Of a stretch of DNA of 33,755 nucleotides, positions 1 through 7,704 are shown piece by piece. Source of the DNA: Streptomyces sp. DvalAA-14 (GTDB taxonomy: Bacteria > Actinomycetota > Actinomycetes > Streptomycetales > Streptomycetaceae); contig NZ_FMCH01000014.1 of assembly GCF_900091855.1 (NCBI RefSeq), positions 1 through 33,755 of the forward strand, in the 5' to 3' direction. A program made the translations under genes and the position numbers. Positions within the stretch are counted from its first letter, which is position 1; every line of letters starts with the position of its first letter. Under the pieces are notes generated by a model that was not told the origin of the DNA, did no database searches, and saw only the letters and a list, made by a program, of their open reading frames with translations.

Positions 1-252
1 GCCGGCCCCGGCGGTCCCGCCGCCCGCCCCGCGGAACGTTCCGGGCCGCCCCCGGCCCGGGCCGCCGCCGCGGCGCCCAGCGGCTACGAGAGCCCGCCGC
101 CCCCGCCCGACGACCACCCGGACTACGCCCCGATCGAAGACGACATCCCGGAGGACGACGACCCCGGCCTGGTCGACTCCGCACCCAGCGGCCACGACCT
201 GTTCATCAAAGAACTGGGTGCCACCGTGATCGAGGAGATCAGCCATGGCTGA
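1..252 (+). CDS. dnaX: DNA polymerase III subunit gamma/tau, C-terminal end (partial)
   Basis: The frame is open from the first base and ends at TGA 250-252, giving 83 residues. They are proline/alanine-rich, then acidic, and end ...FIKELGATVIEEISHG. This matches the disordered tail and terminal helix of actinobacterial DnaX, the clamp-loader subunit of the replicative polymerase. The AAA+ and zinc-binding parts lie upstream of the window, so the assignment rests on the tail plus the dnaX-ybaB-recR order common in bacteria. The acidic-then-helical end is typical of streptomycete proteins as I recall them. The segment alone would not identify the gene without its neighbours. Confidence 0.8.
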   Translation, partial: AGPGGPAARPAERSGPPPARAAAAAPSGYESPPPPPDDHPDYAPIEDDIPEDDDPGLVDSAPSGHDLFIKELGATVIEEISHG

Positions 253-539
253 CGCGCTGGCCGTGGCTGGCTGACCTGCGGATTCGATGAGACGGACCTG
301 GCGTCGTACCGGCCTGGTTCCGGCGTCCTGCTCCCGGTGGACGCGACATCGTCCTGATCCTCCGTACGGTGTAGGGCGCTGCGCCGTACGAGCACGTAGG
401 CTCGCCCTGTCATGCGGTCGCGCGCCGGGCGGCACTCCAGCCGCACCCCAGCCATCCGGCCAGTTCACCGGCCAGTTCACCGGCCAGCCCACCCGACCAC
501 TCAGCCACAGCCGCACAGTCGCACGTCAGGAGCGAGACC
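253..539 (+). promoter_or_regulatory. dnaX-ybaB spacer with -10-like box, hairpin and 12-bp repeat
   Basis: I see no convincing gene in these 287 bases. A perfect 7-bp inverted repeat (CGTACGG 363-369 with CCGTACG 384-390) lies just before TAGGCT at 397-402, which fits the -10 box of streptomycete housekeeping promoters. No good -35 box is visible. A 12-base unit, CCGGCCAGTTCA, occurs twice in tandem at 456-479 with a partial third copy to 487. A separate promoter for ybaB-recR with a leader of about 130 nt is inferred. Confidence 0.4.
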
Positions 540-872
540 ATGATCCCCGGTGACCAGCCGAACATGCAGGCGCTGCTCCAGCAGGCCCAGAAGATGCAGC
601 AGGATCTCGCCGCCGCCCAGCAGGAGCTGGCCGACGCCGAGGTGGAGGGTTCCGCGGGCGGTGGCCTGGTCCGGGCAACGGTGACCGGCGCCGGCGAGCT
701 GCGCGCGCTGGTGATCGACCCCCAGGTCGTCGACCCGGATGACACCGAAACCCTCGCCGACCTGGTGGTGGCCGCCGTCCACAACGCGAACGAGGCCGCT
801 CAGCAGCTGCAGCAGACCAAGCTGGGCCCGCTCACCGAGGGCCTCTCCGGCATGCCCGGCCTCCCGTTCTGA
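540..872 (+). CDS. YbaB/EbfC family nucleoid-associated protein
   Basis: This 110-residue protein has the usual YbaB/EbfC length and layout. An N-terminal amphipathic helix ([20 protein letters not shown], about residues 10-29) is followed by a small beta sheet ([20 protein letters not shown]) and a C-terminal helix rich in Ala/Asn/Gln. The family forms dimers that bind DNA and is nearly always encoded between dnaX and recR, as here. The ATG has a clear ribosome site (AGGAG) 8 bases upstream. It is probably co-transcribed with recR, which starts 65 bases later. The family is certain; its precise role in this organism is not known from the sequence. Confidence 0.95.
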   Translation: MIPGDQPNMQALLQQAQKMQQDLAAAQQELADAEVEGSAGGGLVRATVTGAGELRALVIDPQVVDPDDTETLADLVVAAVHNANEAAQQLQQTKLGPLTEGLSGMPGLPF

Positions 873-937
873 TCCGTGAGTGACCGTCGACGTTCCGACA
901 GCCGGGCAACGCAACCAGTGAAGGAAGGCGCGTAGGC

Positions 938-1537
938 GTGTACGAAGGCGTGGTTCAGGACCTGATCGACGAACTGGGCAGGCTGCCCGGCGTGGGTCCG
1001 AAGAGTGCTCAGCGGATCGCCTTCCACATCCTGCAGGCCGACCCCGCCGACGTACGCCGCCTCGCGCACGTGCTTTCCGAGGTCAAGGCGAAGGTGCGGT
1101 TCTGCGCGGTGTGCGGGAATGTCGCGCAGGACGAGCTGTGCCGGGTGTGCCGCGATCCGCGCCGCGACCCCACGGTGATCTGCGTGGTCGAGGAGCCCAA
1201 GGACGTGGTGGCGGTGGAACGCACCCGCGAGTTCCGGGGGAAGTACCACGTCCTGGGCGGCGCGATCAGTCCGATCGAGGGTGTCGGTCCGGACGACCTG
1301 CGGATACGGGAGCTGCTCGCCCGCCTCGCCGACGGCACGGTCACCGAGCTGATCCTGGCGACGGACCCGAACCTGGAGGGGGAGGCGACGGCCACGTACC
1401 TGGCGCGAATGGTGAAACCCATGGGGCTGCGGGTGACGCGGCTGGCCAGCGGGCTTCCGGTGGGCGGCGACTTGGAGTACGCGGACGAGGTCACGCTGGG
1501 GCGGGCCTTCGAAGGAAGGCGGTTGCTGGATGTCTGA
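938..1537 (+). CDS. recR: Recombination mediator RecR
   Basis: At 199 residues this is full length for RecR, which works with RecF/RecO to load RecA at gaps. A helix-hairpin-helix segment ([17 protein letters not shown], 16-32) is followed by a four-cysteine zinc finger (C56, C59, C68, C71). Next comes a Toprim domain starting [11 protein letters not shown] (80-90) and carrying [12 protein letters not shown]. The C-terminal Walker-B-like region [19 protein letters not shown] is also present. The start is GTG, preceded by GAAGGAAGG. The last 8 bases overlap the next gene, which suggests coupled translation. Confidence 0.97.
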   Translation: MYEGVVQDLIDELGRLPGVGPKSAQRIAFHILQADPADVRRLAHVLSEVKAKVRFCAVCGNVAQDELCRVCRDPRRDPTVICVVEEPKDVVAVERTREFRGKYHVLGGAISPIEGVGPDDLRIRELLARLADGTVTELILATDPNLEGEATATYLARMVKPMGLRVTRLASGLPVGGDLEYADEVTLGRAFEGRRLLDV

Positions 1538-2444
1538 CACTGTGGCGAGCCGGGATGCGACCGGTACGGGCGGCGTGACGGCCGGGACCGACGCGGCGGT
1601 CGGAACGGATATGGCGGTCGGGACGGATGTCGCGGTAGGGGCGGTCGGGACCGATGTGGCCGTCGGGACGGACGACGCGGCCAAGGGTCTCCGGCCCGGC
1701 GGCGCGCCGGAAAATGTGACCAAAAACGTGGCCGGGAACGCGAACAAGAAGCTGAACGAGAACGTGACGAAGAGTGTGACGAAGAACGAGAAGAAGGGCG
1801 CCTCCGGGGGCGCCGAGGAGCCGGACGAGTTCGCCGTGCAGATCACGGACCAGATCGAGAGCTTCATTCTCGCGGTCCGCGAGGTGGCCAAGGGGGACGA
1901 CCCCGACAGCGCGGTGCCCTACCTGCTGCTGGAGGTCTCGCAGCTGCTGCTGGCCGGCGGGCGGCTCGGCGCGCACGAGGACATCGTGCCGGACGAGCGC
2001 TACGAGCCGGATGTCGGTCCCGAGCCGGACGAGGACGACCTGCGGCAGCGGCTGGCCGCGCTGCTGGAGCCGATCGACGTCTACTCGGAGGTCTTCGACC
2101 CGTACGTGCCCCGGTCCACGCCGGTGGCCTGCCGCATCTCGGACGACATGGCCGACGTGGTCGCCGACCTCACCCATGGGCTCGCGCACTTCAGGGCCGG
2201 GCGGATCTCCGAGGCGCTGTGGTGGTGGCAGTTCTCGTACCTGTCCAACTGGGGGTCCACCGCGAGCGCGTCGCTGCGGGCGCTGCAGTCCCTGGTCGCA
2301 CACGTACGGCTGGACAGTCCGCTGGACGAACTGGACGGTCTGGACACCGGCGGCGACGGGGACGACGAGGAGCAGTTGGCCCAGGAGGCCGGCAAGGTGA
2401 TGGAGGCCGAGCTGGGCACCATAGGCAGGCGCCGGCGGCGGTAG
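1530..2444 (+). CDS. DUF5063 domain protein with repeat-expanded N-terminus
   Basis: From about residue 97 ([20 protein letters not shown]) to about 275 this matches the DUF5063 family that follows recR in streptomycetes; its function is unknown. Conserved-looking blocks include [18 protein letters not shown] and [16 protein letters not shown]. Residues 1-96 are unusual: a VGTD-type tandem repeat (about 21-50) is followed by an Asn/Lys/Val stretch ([20 protein letters not shown]). As I recall, homologues have only a short leader there. The ATG overlaps recR by 8 bases with GGAAGG upstream, so the long N-terminus is probably translated. An internal start is possible, but I see no clear ribosome site for one. 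Confidence 0.85.
   Translation: MSDTVASRDATGTGGVTAGTDAAVGTDMAVGTDVAVGAVGTDVAVGTDDAAKGLRPGGAPENVTKNVAGNANKKLNENVTKSVTKNEKKGASGGAEEPDEFAVQITDQIESFILAVREVAKGDDPDSAVPYLLLEVSQLLLAGGRLGAHEDIVPDERYEPDVGPEPDEDDLRQRLAALLEPIDVYSEVFDPYVPRSTPVACRISDDMADVVADLTHGLAHFRAGRISEALWWWQFSYLSNWGSTASASLRALQSLVAHVRLDSPLDELDGLDTGGDGDDEEQLAQEAGKVMEAELGTIGRRRRR
1590..1679 (+). repeat. In-frame degenerate repeat coding for AVGTDxAVGTD
   Basis: Imperfect copies of a roughly 15-18 base unit (consensus GCGGTCGGGACGGATGT) code residues 21-50 of the DUF5063 protein. The copies vary at third positions but keep the frame, so this looks like a coding minisatellite rather than an assembly artefact. Confidence 0.75.
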
Positions 2445-2446
2445 TC

Positions 2447-2550
2447 GCTGGTCGGTGGCCCATCGGTAGCAGGTGGCCATCGGTAGCGGGTGGCCACTGG
2501 CAGTGGGTGGCGTCGGCAGCGGTGGGCGTCGGTGGCGGGCGGAGGGGCGA
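2447..2550 (+). repeat. Degenerate tandem repeat upstream of ask
   Basis: About five imperfect copies of an 18-base unit (like GTGGCCATCGGTAGCGGG) fill the 5' half of the 262-base gap between the DUF5063 gene and ask. The repeat is G-rich on the plus strand. The rest of the gap holds a TAAACT -10-like box at 2665-2670 and the ask ribosome site, with no gene. Confidence 0.6.
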
Positions 2551-2706
2551 GCGGGCCTCGGGCGGCTGGCCGTTGGCGGCGTGCTGGGGTGAACGGCGCG
2601 CGGCCGAGGGCCGAACGCGCTGTCTCATCATGCGATACGTCCCGGGCGCACCCGAAGTGCTCGTTAAACTGGGCCGACCGCATTCAACCCTGAGCGAGGA
2701 GCGCAC

Positions 2707-4065
2707 ATGGGCCTTGTCGTGCAGAAGTACGGCGGCTCCTCTGTCGCTGATGCCGAAGGCATCAAGCGGGTCGCCCGCCGGATCGTGGACACGAAGAAGT
2801 CCGGCCATCGGGTCGTCGTCGTGGTGTCCGCGATGGGCGACACGACGGACGAGCTGATCGATCTGGCCGAGCAGGTATCGCCGATCCCGGCCGGGCGCGA
2901 GTTCGACATGCTGCTGACCGCCGGAGAGCGGATCTCCATGGCTCTGCTGGCCATGGCGATCAAGAACCTCGGTCACGAGGCGCAGTCCTTCACCGGCAGC
3001 CAGGCCGGTGTGATCACCGATTCGGTGCACAACAAGGCGCGGATCATTGACGTGACCCCGGGCCGTATCCGTACCGCGCTCGACGAAGGCAACATCGCGA
3101 TCGTGGCCGGCTTCCAGGGCGTGTCCCAGGACAAGAAGGACATCACCACGCTGGGGCGCGGCGGCTCCGACACCACGGCGGTGGCGCTGGCCGCCGCGCT
3201 GGACGCCGAGGTCTGCGAGATCTACACGGACGTCGACGGTGTGTTCACCGCCGACCCGCGGGTGGTGAAGAAGGCCCGCAAGATGGAGTGGATCGCCTTC
3301 GAGGACATGCTGGAGCTGGCCAGTTCGGGCTCGAAGGTGCTGCTGCACCGTTGCGTCGAGTACGCGCGACGCTACAACATCCCGATCCACGTCCGCTCCT
3401 CGTTCTCCGGGCTTCCGGGCACCTGGGTCAGCAACGAGCCCCCGGAAGGGCACCAGCCGCTGAAGCGGACCATGCCGGGATCAGCAGCGGGAGCGGGAGC
3501 AGGGTCGGGATCGGGTTCGGCGTCAACGCAAGGGGACAAGTCGATGGAGCAGGCGATCATCTCGGGTGTCTCGCACGACACGTCCGAGGCGAAGATCACG
3601 GTGGTCGGGGTGCCGGACAAGCCGGGCGAGGCGGCGACGATCTTCCGGGCGATCGCGGACGCCGAGATCAACATCGACATGGTGGTGCAGAACGTGTCGG
3701 CCGCGGCCACCGGGCTCACCGACATCTCCTTCACGCTGCCGAAGTCCGAGGGTCACAAGGCGATGGAGGCGCTGACGAAGGCGCAGACGCTGATCGCCTT
3801 CGATTCGCTGCGCTATGACGACCAGATCGGCAAGATCTCGCTGGTCGGGGCAGGGATGAAGACCAATCCGGGGGTCACCGCGACCTTCTTCGAGGCGCTG
3901 TCCAACGCCGGGGTCAACATCGAGCTCATCTCGACCTCCGAGATCCGCATCTCGGTGGTGACCAGGGTCGACGACGTGAAGCCGGCCGTGCAGGCGGTGC
4001 ACTCGGCGTTCGGGCTCGACAGCGACAGCGACGAAGCGGTCGTCTACGGGGGCACGGGCCGCTGA
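2707..4065 (+). CDS. ask: Aspartate kinase (alpha subunit, full length)
   Basis: This enzyme phosphorylates L-aspartate with ATP, the first step towards lysine, threonine, methionine and diaminopimelate. The N-terminal kinase domain opens with [20 protein letters not shown] and contains [20 protein letters not shown] and [15 protein letters not shown]. Two ACT domains follow (about 300-440: [19 protein letters not shown] and [20 protein letters not shown]), the usual feedback sites for lysine plus threonine. At 452 residues it is some 25-30 longer than the usual streptomycete enzyme. The excess is a Gly/Ala/Ser linker ([15 protein letters not shown], about 260-274) just before the internal beta start. 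The ATG has GAGGAG upstream. A hairpin at 4124-4156 probably ends the transcript. Confidence 0.97.
   Translation: MGLVVQKYGGSSVADAEGIKRVARRIVDTKKSGHRVVVVVSAMGDTTDELIDLAEQVSPIPAGREFDMLLTAGERISMALLAMAIKNLGHEAQSFTGSQAGVITDSVHNKARIIDVTPGRIRTALDEGNIAIVAGFQGVSQDKKDITTLGRGGSDTTAVALAAALDAEVCEIYTDVDGVFTADPRVVKKARKMEWIAFEDMLELASSGSKVLLHRCVEYARRYNIPIHVRSSFSGLPGTWVSNEPPEGHQPLKRTMPGSAAGAGAGSGSGSASTQGDKSMEQAIISGVSHDTSEAKITVVGVPDKPGEAATIFRAIADAEINIDMVVQNVSAAATGLTDISFTLPKSEGHKAMEALTKAQTLIAFDSLRYDDQIGKISLVGAGMKTNPGVTATFFEALSNAGVNIELISTSEIRISVVTRVDDVKPAVQAVHSAFGLDSDSDEAVVYGGTGR
3544..4065 (+). CDS. Internal in-frame start for aspartate kinase beta subunit
   Basis: ATG 3544 (residue Met280 of Ask) is preceded by AAGGGGACAAGTCG, a good ribosome site. 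It would give a 173-residue protein holding both ACT domains. Overlapping in-frame alpha and beta subunits (alpha2beta2) are established for aspartokinases of corynebacteria and some other Gram-positive bacteria. That the internal start is used here is inferred from the ribosome site and its position right after the disordered linker. Confidence 0.55.
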   Translation: MEQAIISGVSHDTSEAKITVVGVPDKPGEAATIFRAIADAEINIDMVVQNVSAAATGLTDISFTLPKSEGHKAMEALTKAQTLIAFDSLRYDDQIGKISLVGAGMKTNPGVTATFFEALSNAGVNIELISTSEIRISVVTRVDDVKPAVQAVHSAFGLDSDSDEAVVYGGTGR

Positions 4066-4123
4066 CGGAGTGCGGCCGGGCGGCACGAGGTTGACGCCGG
4101 CCGGCCGACGGCAGGAGAACGAC

Positions 4124-4156
4124 GCGGGGCGCGACGATGAAATCGTTGCGCCCCGC
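4124..4156 (+). terminator. Strong hairpin downstream of ask
   Basis: Two 15-base arms (4124-4138 and 4142-4156) pair fully, with a single G-U pair, around a GAA loop. There is no U-tract, which is common for actinomycete terminators. The hairpin lies 58 bases after the ask stop codon. Confidence 0.75.
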
Positions 4157-4434
4157 ATGCGTGTGTGACAAAGCCGCAGGTCTGGACCACTTGATCCTTT
4201 CGACCTCCCCGTTGGACAATTTGCTCTCCCTCGGCTGCAACCGACCGCCGTGGGGGAACGTCTTTGTGTCAGCGCACTGCGCCTTTGGCGCTGCACACCG
4301 AGCGTGATCCGGGGACATAGTCGGTGCAATAAGGGCATTGAGGAAGAGCTGGTACGCATGGGGATAACCGGCGCTCCGCGGGGCGGCCTGTCTTGCGCGT
4401 ACAACCCTGAGGGGGGGATGCGTGTCCAACTGGC
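4157..4434 (+). promoter_or_regulatory. Leader/promoter region of the sigma factor gene
   Basis: With the preceding hairpin this makes a 369-base gap after ask. No asd gene or remnant can be read in any frame. A GGGAAC element at 4254-4259 resembles an ECF -35 box, but I find no matching -10 at the right distance. A very strong purine stretch (GAGGGGGGG, 4409-4417) sits directly before ATG 4419. That ATG opens a 33-codon frame, out of phase with the sigma gene, beginning MRVQLAWWRLWASRRY. Confidence 0.35.
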
Positions 4435-5088
4435 GTGGTGGAGGCTTTGGGCATCGAGACGGTATTCGGACGGCGGGGCGGGACGCTCGCCCCGCCGCGG
4501 GGCGGTGGTCTGCCAGTGATCGCGCCCTGGCCGGTCCGGGTGGCCGGCACCAGTACCACCACCGACCACGGGGACGCTGACACCGCGATGGCAGTCGGCA
4601 CCACGGTCGACCATCTCACCGAGACCTACCGCGCGCACTACCGCTCCTTGCTCGGACTGGCCGCACTCCTGCTGGACGACACCGCTTCCTGCGAGGACGT
4701 CGTCCAGGAGGCATTCATCCGGGTGCACTCGGCCCGCAGCCGGGTGCGCGATCCAGAGAAAACGCTCGCGTATCTCCGGCAGACCGTGGTCAACCTTTCC
4801 CGGTCCGCGTTGCGCCGCCGCATCCTGGGCCTCAAACTCCTCTCCAAGCCGATGCCCGACATGGCCAGCGCGGAGGAGGGGGCGTACGAGATCCTGGAGC
4901 GTGACCAACTCAAGGCAGCCATGCGGTTGCTCCAGCGCCGGCAACGCGAGGTGCTGGTCCTGCGCTACTTCGCTGATATGACCGAGGCGCAGGTCGCCGA
5001 GGCCCTCGGAATCTCCTTGGGCTCGGTGAAGGCGTACGGTTCACGTGGCCTCGCGGCGCTGCGCGTCGCGATGGAGGCACCGGCATGA
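4435..5088 (+). CDS. ECF/SigE-like RNA polymerase sigma factor
   Basis: Region 2 is at about residues 60-125 (YRAHYRSLLGLAALLLDD, then CEDVVQEAFIRVHSA and AYLRQTVVNLSRSALRRR). Region 4 is at about 160-213 (LQRRQREVLVLRYFADMTEA, then ALGISLGSVKAYGSRGLAALR). The two-domain layout without regions 1 and 3 is that of ECF sigma factors, closest to the streptomycete SigE-like family. The start is unsure. GTG 4435 (217 aa) has no ribosome site at a usable distance; GTG 4516 (GGTGG 7 bases upstream) and ATG 4588 are alternatives, all ahead of region 2. The stop overlaps the next start as ATGA, so the downstream membrane protein is probably its partner or regulator. Confidence 0.88.
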   Translation: MVEALGIETVFGRRGGTLAPPRGGGLPVIAPWPVRVAGTSTTTDHGDADTAMAVGTTVDHLTETYRAHYRSLLGLAALLLDDTASCEDVVQEAFIRVHSARSRVRDPEKTLAYLRQTVVNLSRSALRRRILGLKLLSKPMPDMASAEEGAYEILERDQLKAAMRLLQRRQREVLVLRYFADMTEAQVAEALGISLGSVKAYGSRGLAALRVAMEAPA

Positions 5089-6398
5089 CCACCCCCAACG
5101 CTCCCGACGACGCACACGGTATGGATCCGCAGAGCTTCCCGAACTCCCCTGACGATCGCCTTGGCGCCAAGCCCGGCGACGACCTCGGCGACCGCACGGA
5201 CGATCGCCCGGACGATCGCGGTAGTGATCGCAGCAGTGATCGCCGTGATGACGGCAGCCGTGACGGCAGCGGTGACGGCATTGGCGACGAGATCGACGAC
5301 GACATCGACCACCGTTTCGGTGAGGTGATCGGCGACGACTTCACCGAGACGGTCGATGAGGCGGCACTGCGCGCGATGATGCAAGAGGCCGTCTCCGGTC
5401 TCCACGGATCACCCGACGCGCTCGACCATCTCCGCCGGGCCATTCCGATCCGTCGCCAGCGCCGACGGCAGGCCCTGGTCGGCGCGGCGGCCGTACTGCT
5501 GCTGGCGGGCATGGCCGTGCCCGCGCTGCTCCGGGCCACCGGTACCGGCCACGGCGCCGACACGACGGCTGCGAGCACGGCCAAGTCCCACACCGGCGCG
5601 CCCGGCGAGGACGGACACACCAGCGCCTGGGGCGCGTCCAGTGGCCCTGCCGGGCACCCTTCCGCAGGACCGGGCCAGGGGCCGAAACAGCAGCAGCACC
5701 CCACCGGCGGCGCTGATGGGCCGTCAAGCCGTCCCACCAGGCCGTCGGACACGGTCGTGCCCGTACCTGAGTGCTCCGGCTCCCAGCTCGGCCAGGGCGC
5801 CAGCAACGCCGACGCCCCCGACTCCGGCGGCCGGGTCTACGGCTGGTTCCGCGTCGCGAACGTCTCCGACACCGCGTGTACGGTGCCCAGCGACGGCGTG
5901 GTCAACGCGGTGGCGCAGGGTGCCGCCGACTCCTCCAGGATCCAGATCGTGGACCACACCGCGGGCGACGCCGCCACCGGCTTGCCCAGCGCCCCCTCCT
6001 CTGGCCCCGTCGTCCTCAAGCCGGGCGAGGACTACGAGGTCGCCTTCGCGTGGGTGCCCGCGAGCGACGGCACCGGCGGCTGTCCGGTCGCTCCCACCAC
6101 CCCGCCCACGACGCCGACCCCGTCGCCCACCCCGACCGACACCGTCGGCACCGACCCGGGCTCCGCCGACCCGGGCAGCTCCGGCGGCTCGGGGAGCTCG
6201 GGCACGTCGGACAACTCCGTCTCGACCCAACTCGGCGAGGACGCCCCGGTGTCCCCCGCCTCGGGCAGCGTCACCCTGAACCACACCCCCGCCCCGGGCG
6301 CTCCCGTGGTCGACGGGCCGGTCATCCAGGACGCCTGCGCCGGCACCGTCTACACCACGGCTGCCATTCCGGAACCGGCCGACACCCCGGCGTCCTAA
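5085..6398 (+). CDS. Single-pass membrane protein coupled to the sigma factor (putative anti-sigma or sensor)
   Basis: This 437-residue protein has an extreme N-terminus (20-75) of Asp/Arg/Gly repeats (DDRLG, DDRPDDRGSDRSSDRRDD). An acidic helical part (about 78-118) follows, then a basic patch and one membrane segment (LVGAAAVLLLAGMAVPALL, 131-149). A Pro/Ser/Gly-rich stalk leads to an outer domain with four cysteines (230, 265, 333, 418) that may form two disulfides. The outer part (VYGWFRVANVSDTACTVPSD, LKPGEDYEVAFAWVP) resembles DUF4232-type exported beta domains. Its 4-base overlap with the sigma gene suggests it controls that factor. I see no zinc anti-sigma HxxxCxxC motif, so the role is inferred. 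Confidence 0.75.
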   Translation: MTTPNAPDDAHGMDPQSFPNSPDDRLGAKPGDDLGDRTDDRPDDRGSDRSSDRRDDGSRDGSGDGIGDEIDDDIDHRFGEVIGDDFTETVDEAALRAMMQEAVSGLHGSPDALDHLRRAIPIRRQRRRQALVGAAAVLLLAGMAVPALLRATGTGHGADTTAASTAKSHTGAPGEDGHTSAWGASSGPAGHPSAGPGQGPKQQQHPTGGADGPSSRPTRPSDTVVPVPECSGSQLGQGASNADAPDSGGRVYGWFRVANVSDTACTVPSDGVVNAVAQGAADSSRIQIVDHTAGDAATGLPSAPSSGPVVLKPGEDYEVAFAWVPASDGTGGCPVAPTTPPTTPTPSPTPTDTVGTDPGSADPGSSGGSGSSGTSDNSVSTQLGEDAPVSPASGSVTLNHTPAPGAPVVDGPVIQDACAGTVYTTAAIPEPADTPAS

Positions 6399-6463
6399 TC
6401 CGGCGAGCCACTGGCCCGGCGAGCCGGGCCTTCCGCGCCTGACCTGCCTCACCTTGCCGCTAC

Positions 6464-6498
6464 CGGCCCGGGAACCCTGACACGGAACTCCCGGGCCG
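6464..6498 (+). terminator. Hairpin after the sigma/membrane-protein operon
   Basis: Perfect 10-bp arms (CGGCCCGGGA 6464-6473 and TCCCGGGCCG 6489-6498) enclose a 15-base loop, 66 bases after the stop at 6398 and before the SURF1 gene. Confidence 0.6.
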
Positions 6499-6575
6499 AG
6501 AGGGCAGGTCCTGCCGGGAACCCGCTGCCGGGCTCCCATCCCGGGGCCGGTTGTCGTAGCGGGCGCGGCTCCCCG

Positions 6576-6589
6576 TACGGTGGTGGTTG
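6576..6589 (+). promoter_or_regulatory. -10 box of a probable leaderless SURF1 transcript
   Basis: TACGGT (6576-6581) fits the TAnnnT -10 pattern and ends 7 bases before GTG 6589, where transcription would start. No ribosome site precedes this GTG, which agrees with a leaderless message and decides the start codon. Confidence 0.5.
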
Positions 6590-7476
6590 TGTACCGGTTC
6601 CTGCTCACCCGTGGCTGGCTGGCAGTCAGCGTGCTCGCGCTGCTGGCCATCCCGTCCTGCGTGTTCATGGGGAGCTGGCAGCTGAGCCGGTTCGAGGCGC
6701 GGGTCGGGCAGGACAAGAACTCCCGCCACGACCAGCATGTGACCGCCACCGCGGCGCCGGTGCCGCTGCGGTCCGTGCTCCCCGGCCCCGGGTCCACCCT
6801 CCCCGGTGACGACTCCGGCCGCATCATCAGCGCCACCGGGCGGTACGACACCGGGCACCAATTCCTCGTCCCCGGCCGCACCCTCGACGGGCGCAACGGC
6901 TTCTACGTCCTCACCCCGCTGCGAGTCGCCGGTGGCGCCGCCCTCCCGGTCGTCCGCGGCTGGCTGCCGGGCGACGCGTCCGCCGCCGAGCACTCCGGTA
7001 CGGTGCCTGGCGCGCCGACCGGACCGGTCACGGTGGTCGGAGCCGCGCAGTACCCCGAGACCACCGACACCAGCGAAGCCCAGACCGGGGTGCTGCCGCC
7101 CGGCCAACTCGGCATGATCAGTGCGGCTTCTCTCGTCAACGTCCTCCCTTATCCGGTGTACGGCGGTTGGATCACCGCCTCGCAACCCGCCACGCCGCTC
7201 AAGGCAGTACCGCCCGCCGCGCCGCCGGACAGCGGTCTGGACCTCAAGGCATTCCAGAACCTCGGCTACACCGGGCAGTGGTTCGTCTTCGCCGGCTTCG
7301 TCGTTTTCATGTGGTTCCGGCTTGTCCGGCGCGAGGCCGAGACGCGGTCGGACGCCGCGCTCGGCCTCCTCCCGGAGGGCGATGATCCGGAACCCCGAGG
7401 CGGGGAACCCGACGGTGGGGAACCCGAGGGTGCCGGGCCGGAGAGTGCGGAGGCCGGGGCGGTTTCCCGCGCTTAG
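6589..7476 (+). CDS. SURF1 family cytochrome oxidase assembly protein
   Basis: SURF1 proteins help assemble the haem a/a3 centre of terminal cytochrome c oxidase in the membrane. This 295-residue protein has the family layout: an N-terminal membrane helix (about 10-28) running into GSWQLSRFEAR (28-38), then an outer domain with GRYD (85-88), RNGFYVLTPLRV (102-113) and LPVVRGWLP (119-127). A second helix is at about 226-245 (NLGYTGQWFVFAGFVVFMWF). A cytosolic tail with EPxGGEP repeats (268-287) is an addition. An upstream GTG at 6580 is possible, but family members start MYRFLLTR, matching GTG 6589. Confidence 0.9.
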   Translation: MYRFLLTRGWLAVSVLALLAIPSCVFMGSWQLSRFEARVGQDKNSRHDQHVTATAAPVPLRSVLPGPGSTLPGDDSGRIISATGRYDTGHQFLVPGRTLDGRNGFYVLTPLRVAGGAALPVVRGWLPGDASAAEHSGTVPGAPTGPVTVVGAAQYPETTDTSEAQTGVLPPGQLGMISAASLVNVLPYPVYGGWITASQPATPLKAVPPAAPPDSGLDLKAFQNLGYTGQWFVFAGFVVFMWFRLVRREAETRSDAALGLLPEGDDPEPRGGEPDGGEPEGAGPESAEAGAVSRA

Positions 7477-7704
7477 GCGGGGGCGGCTCGGCCGCCGGAC
7501 CGTAGCGGCCGGTCGGAGTCGCTGACCGGAGCTGGTGACCGGAGCCGGCCGCCGGACCCGCGGGCTGGACCCTCGGCCCGAGTGGGCAGCCGGCAGCCGG
7601 ACCGCCTGTCCGAGCCGCCGATCGGATCCCCACCCGGGCTGATCGGGACCCGGCGGGCCCGTCCTCGACCGGCCGCCTGCATCCCGGTCCCGCATGTCCT
7701 CCGC

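Noticed and set aside
4250..4300. ECF-type autoregulated promoter (GGGAAC at 4254-4259)
   Set aside because: No matching -10 (CGTC or GTT type) lies at the usual 15-18 base spacing, so it is mentioned only as a weak hint.
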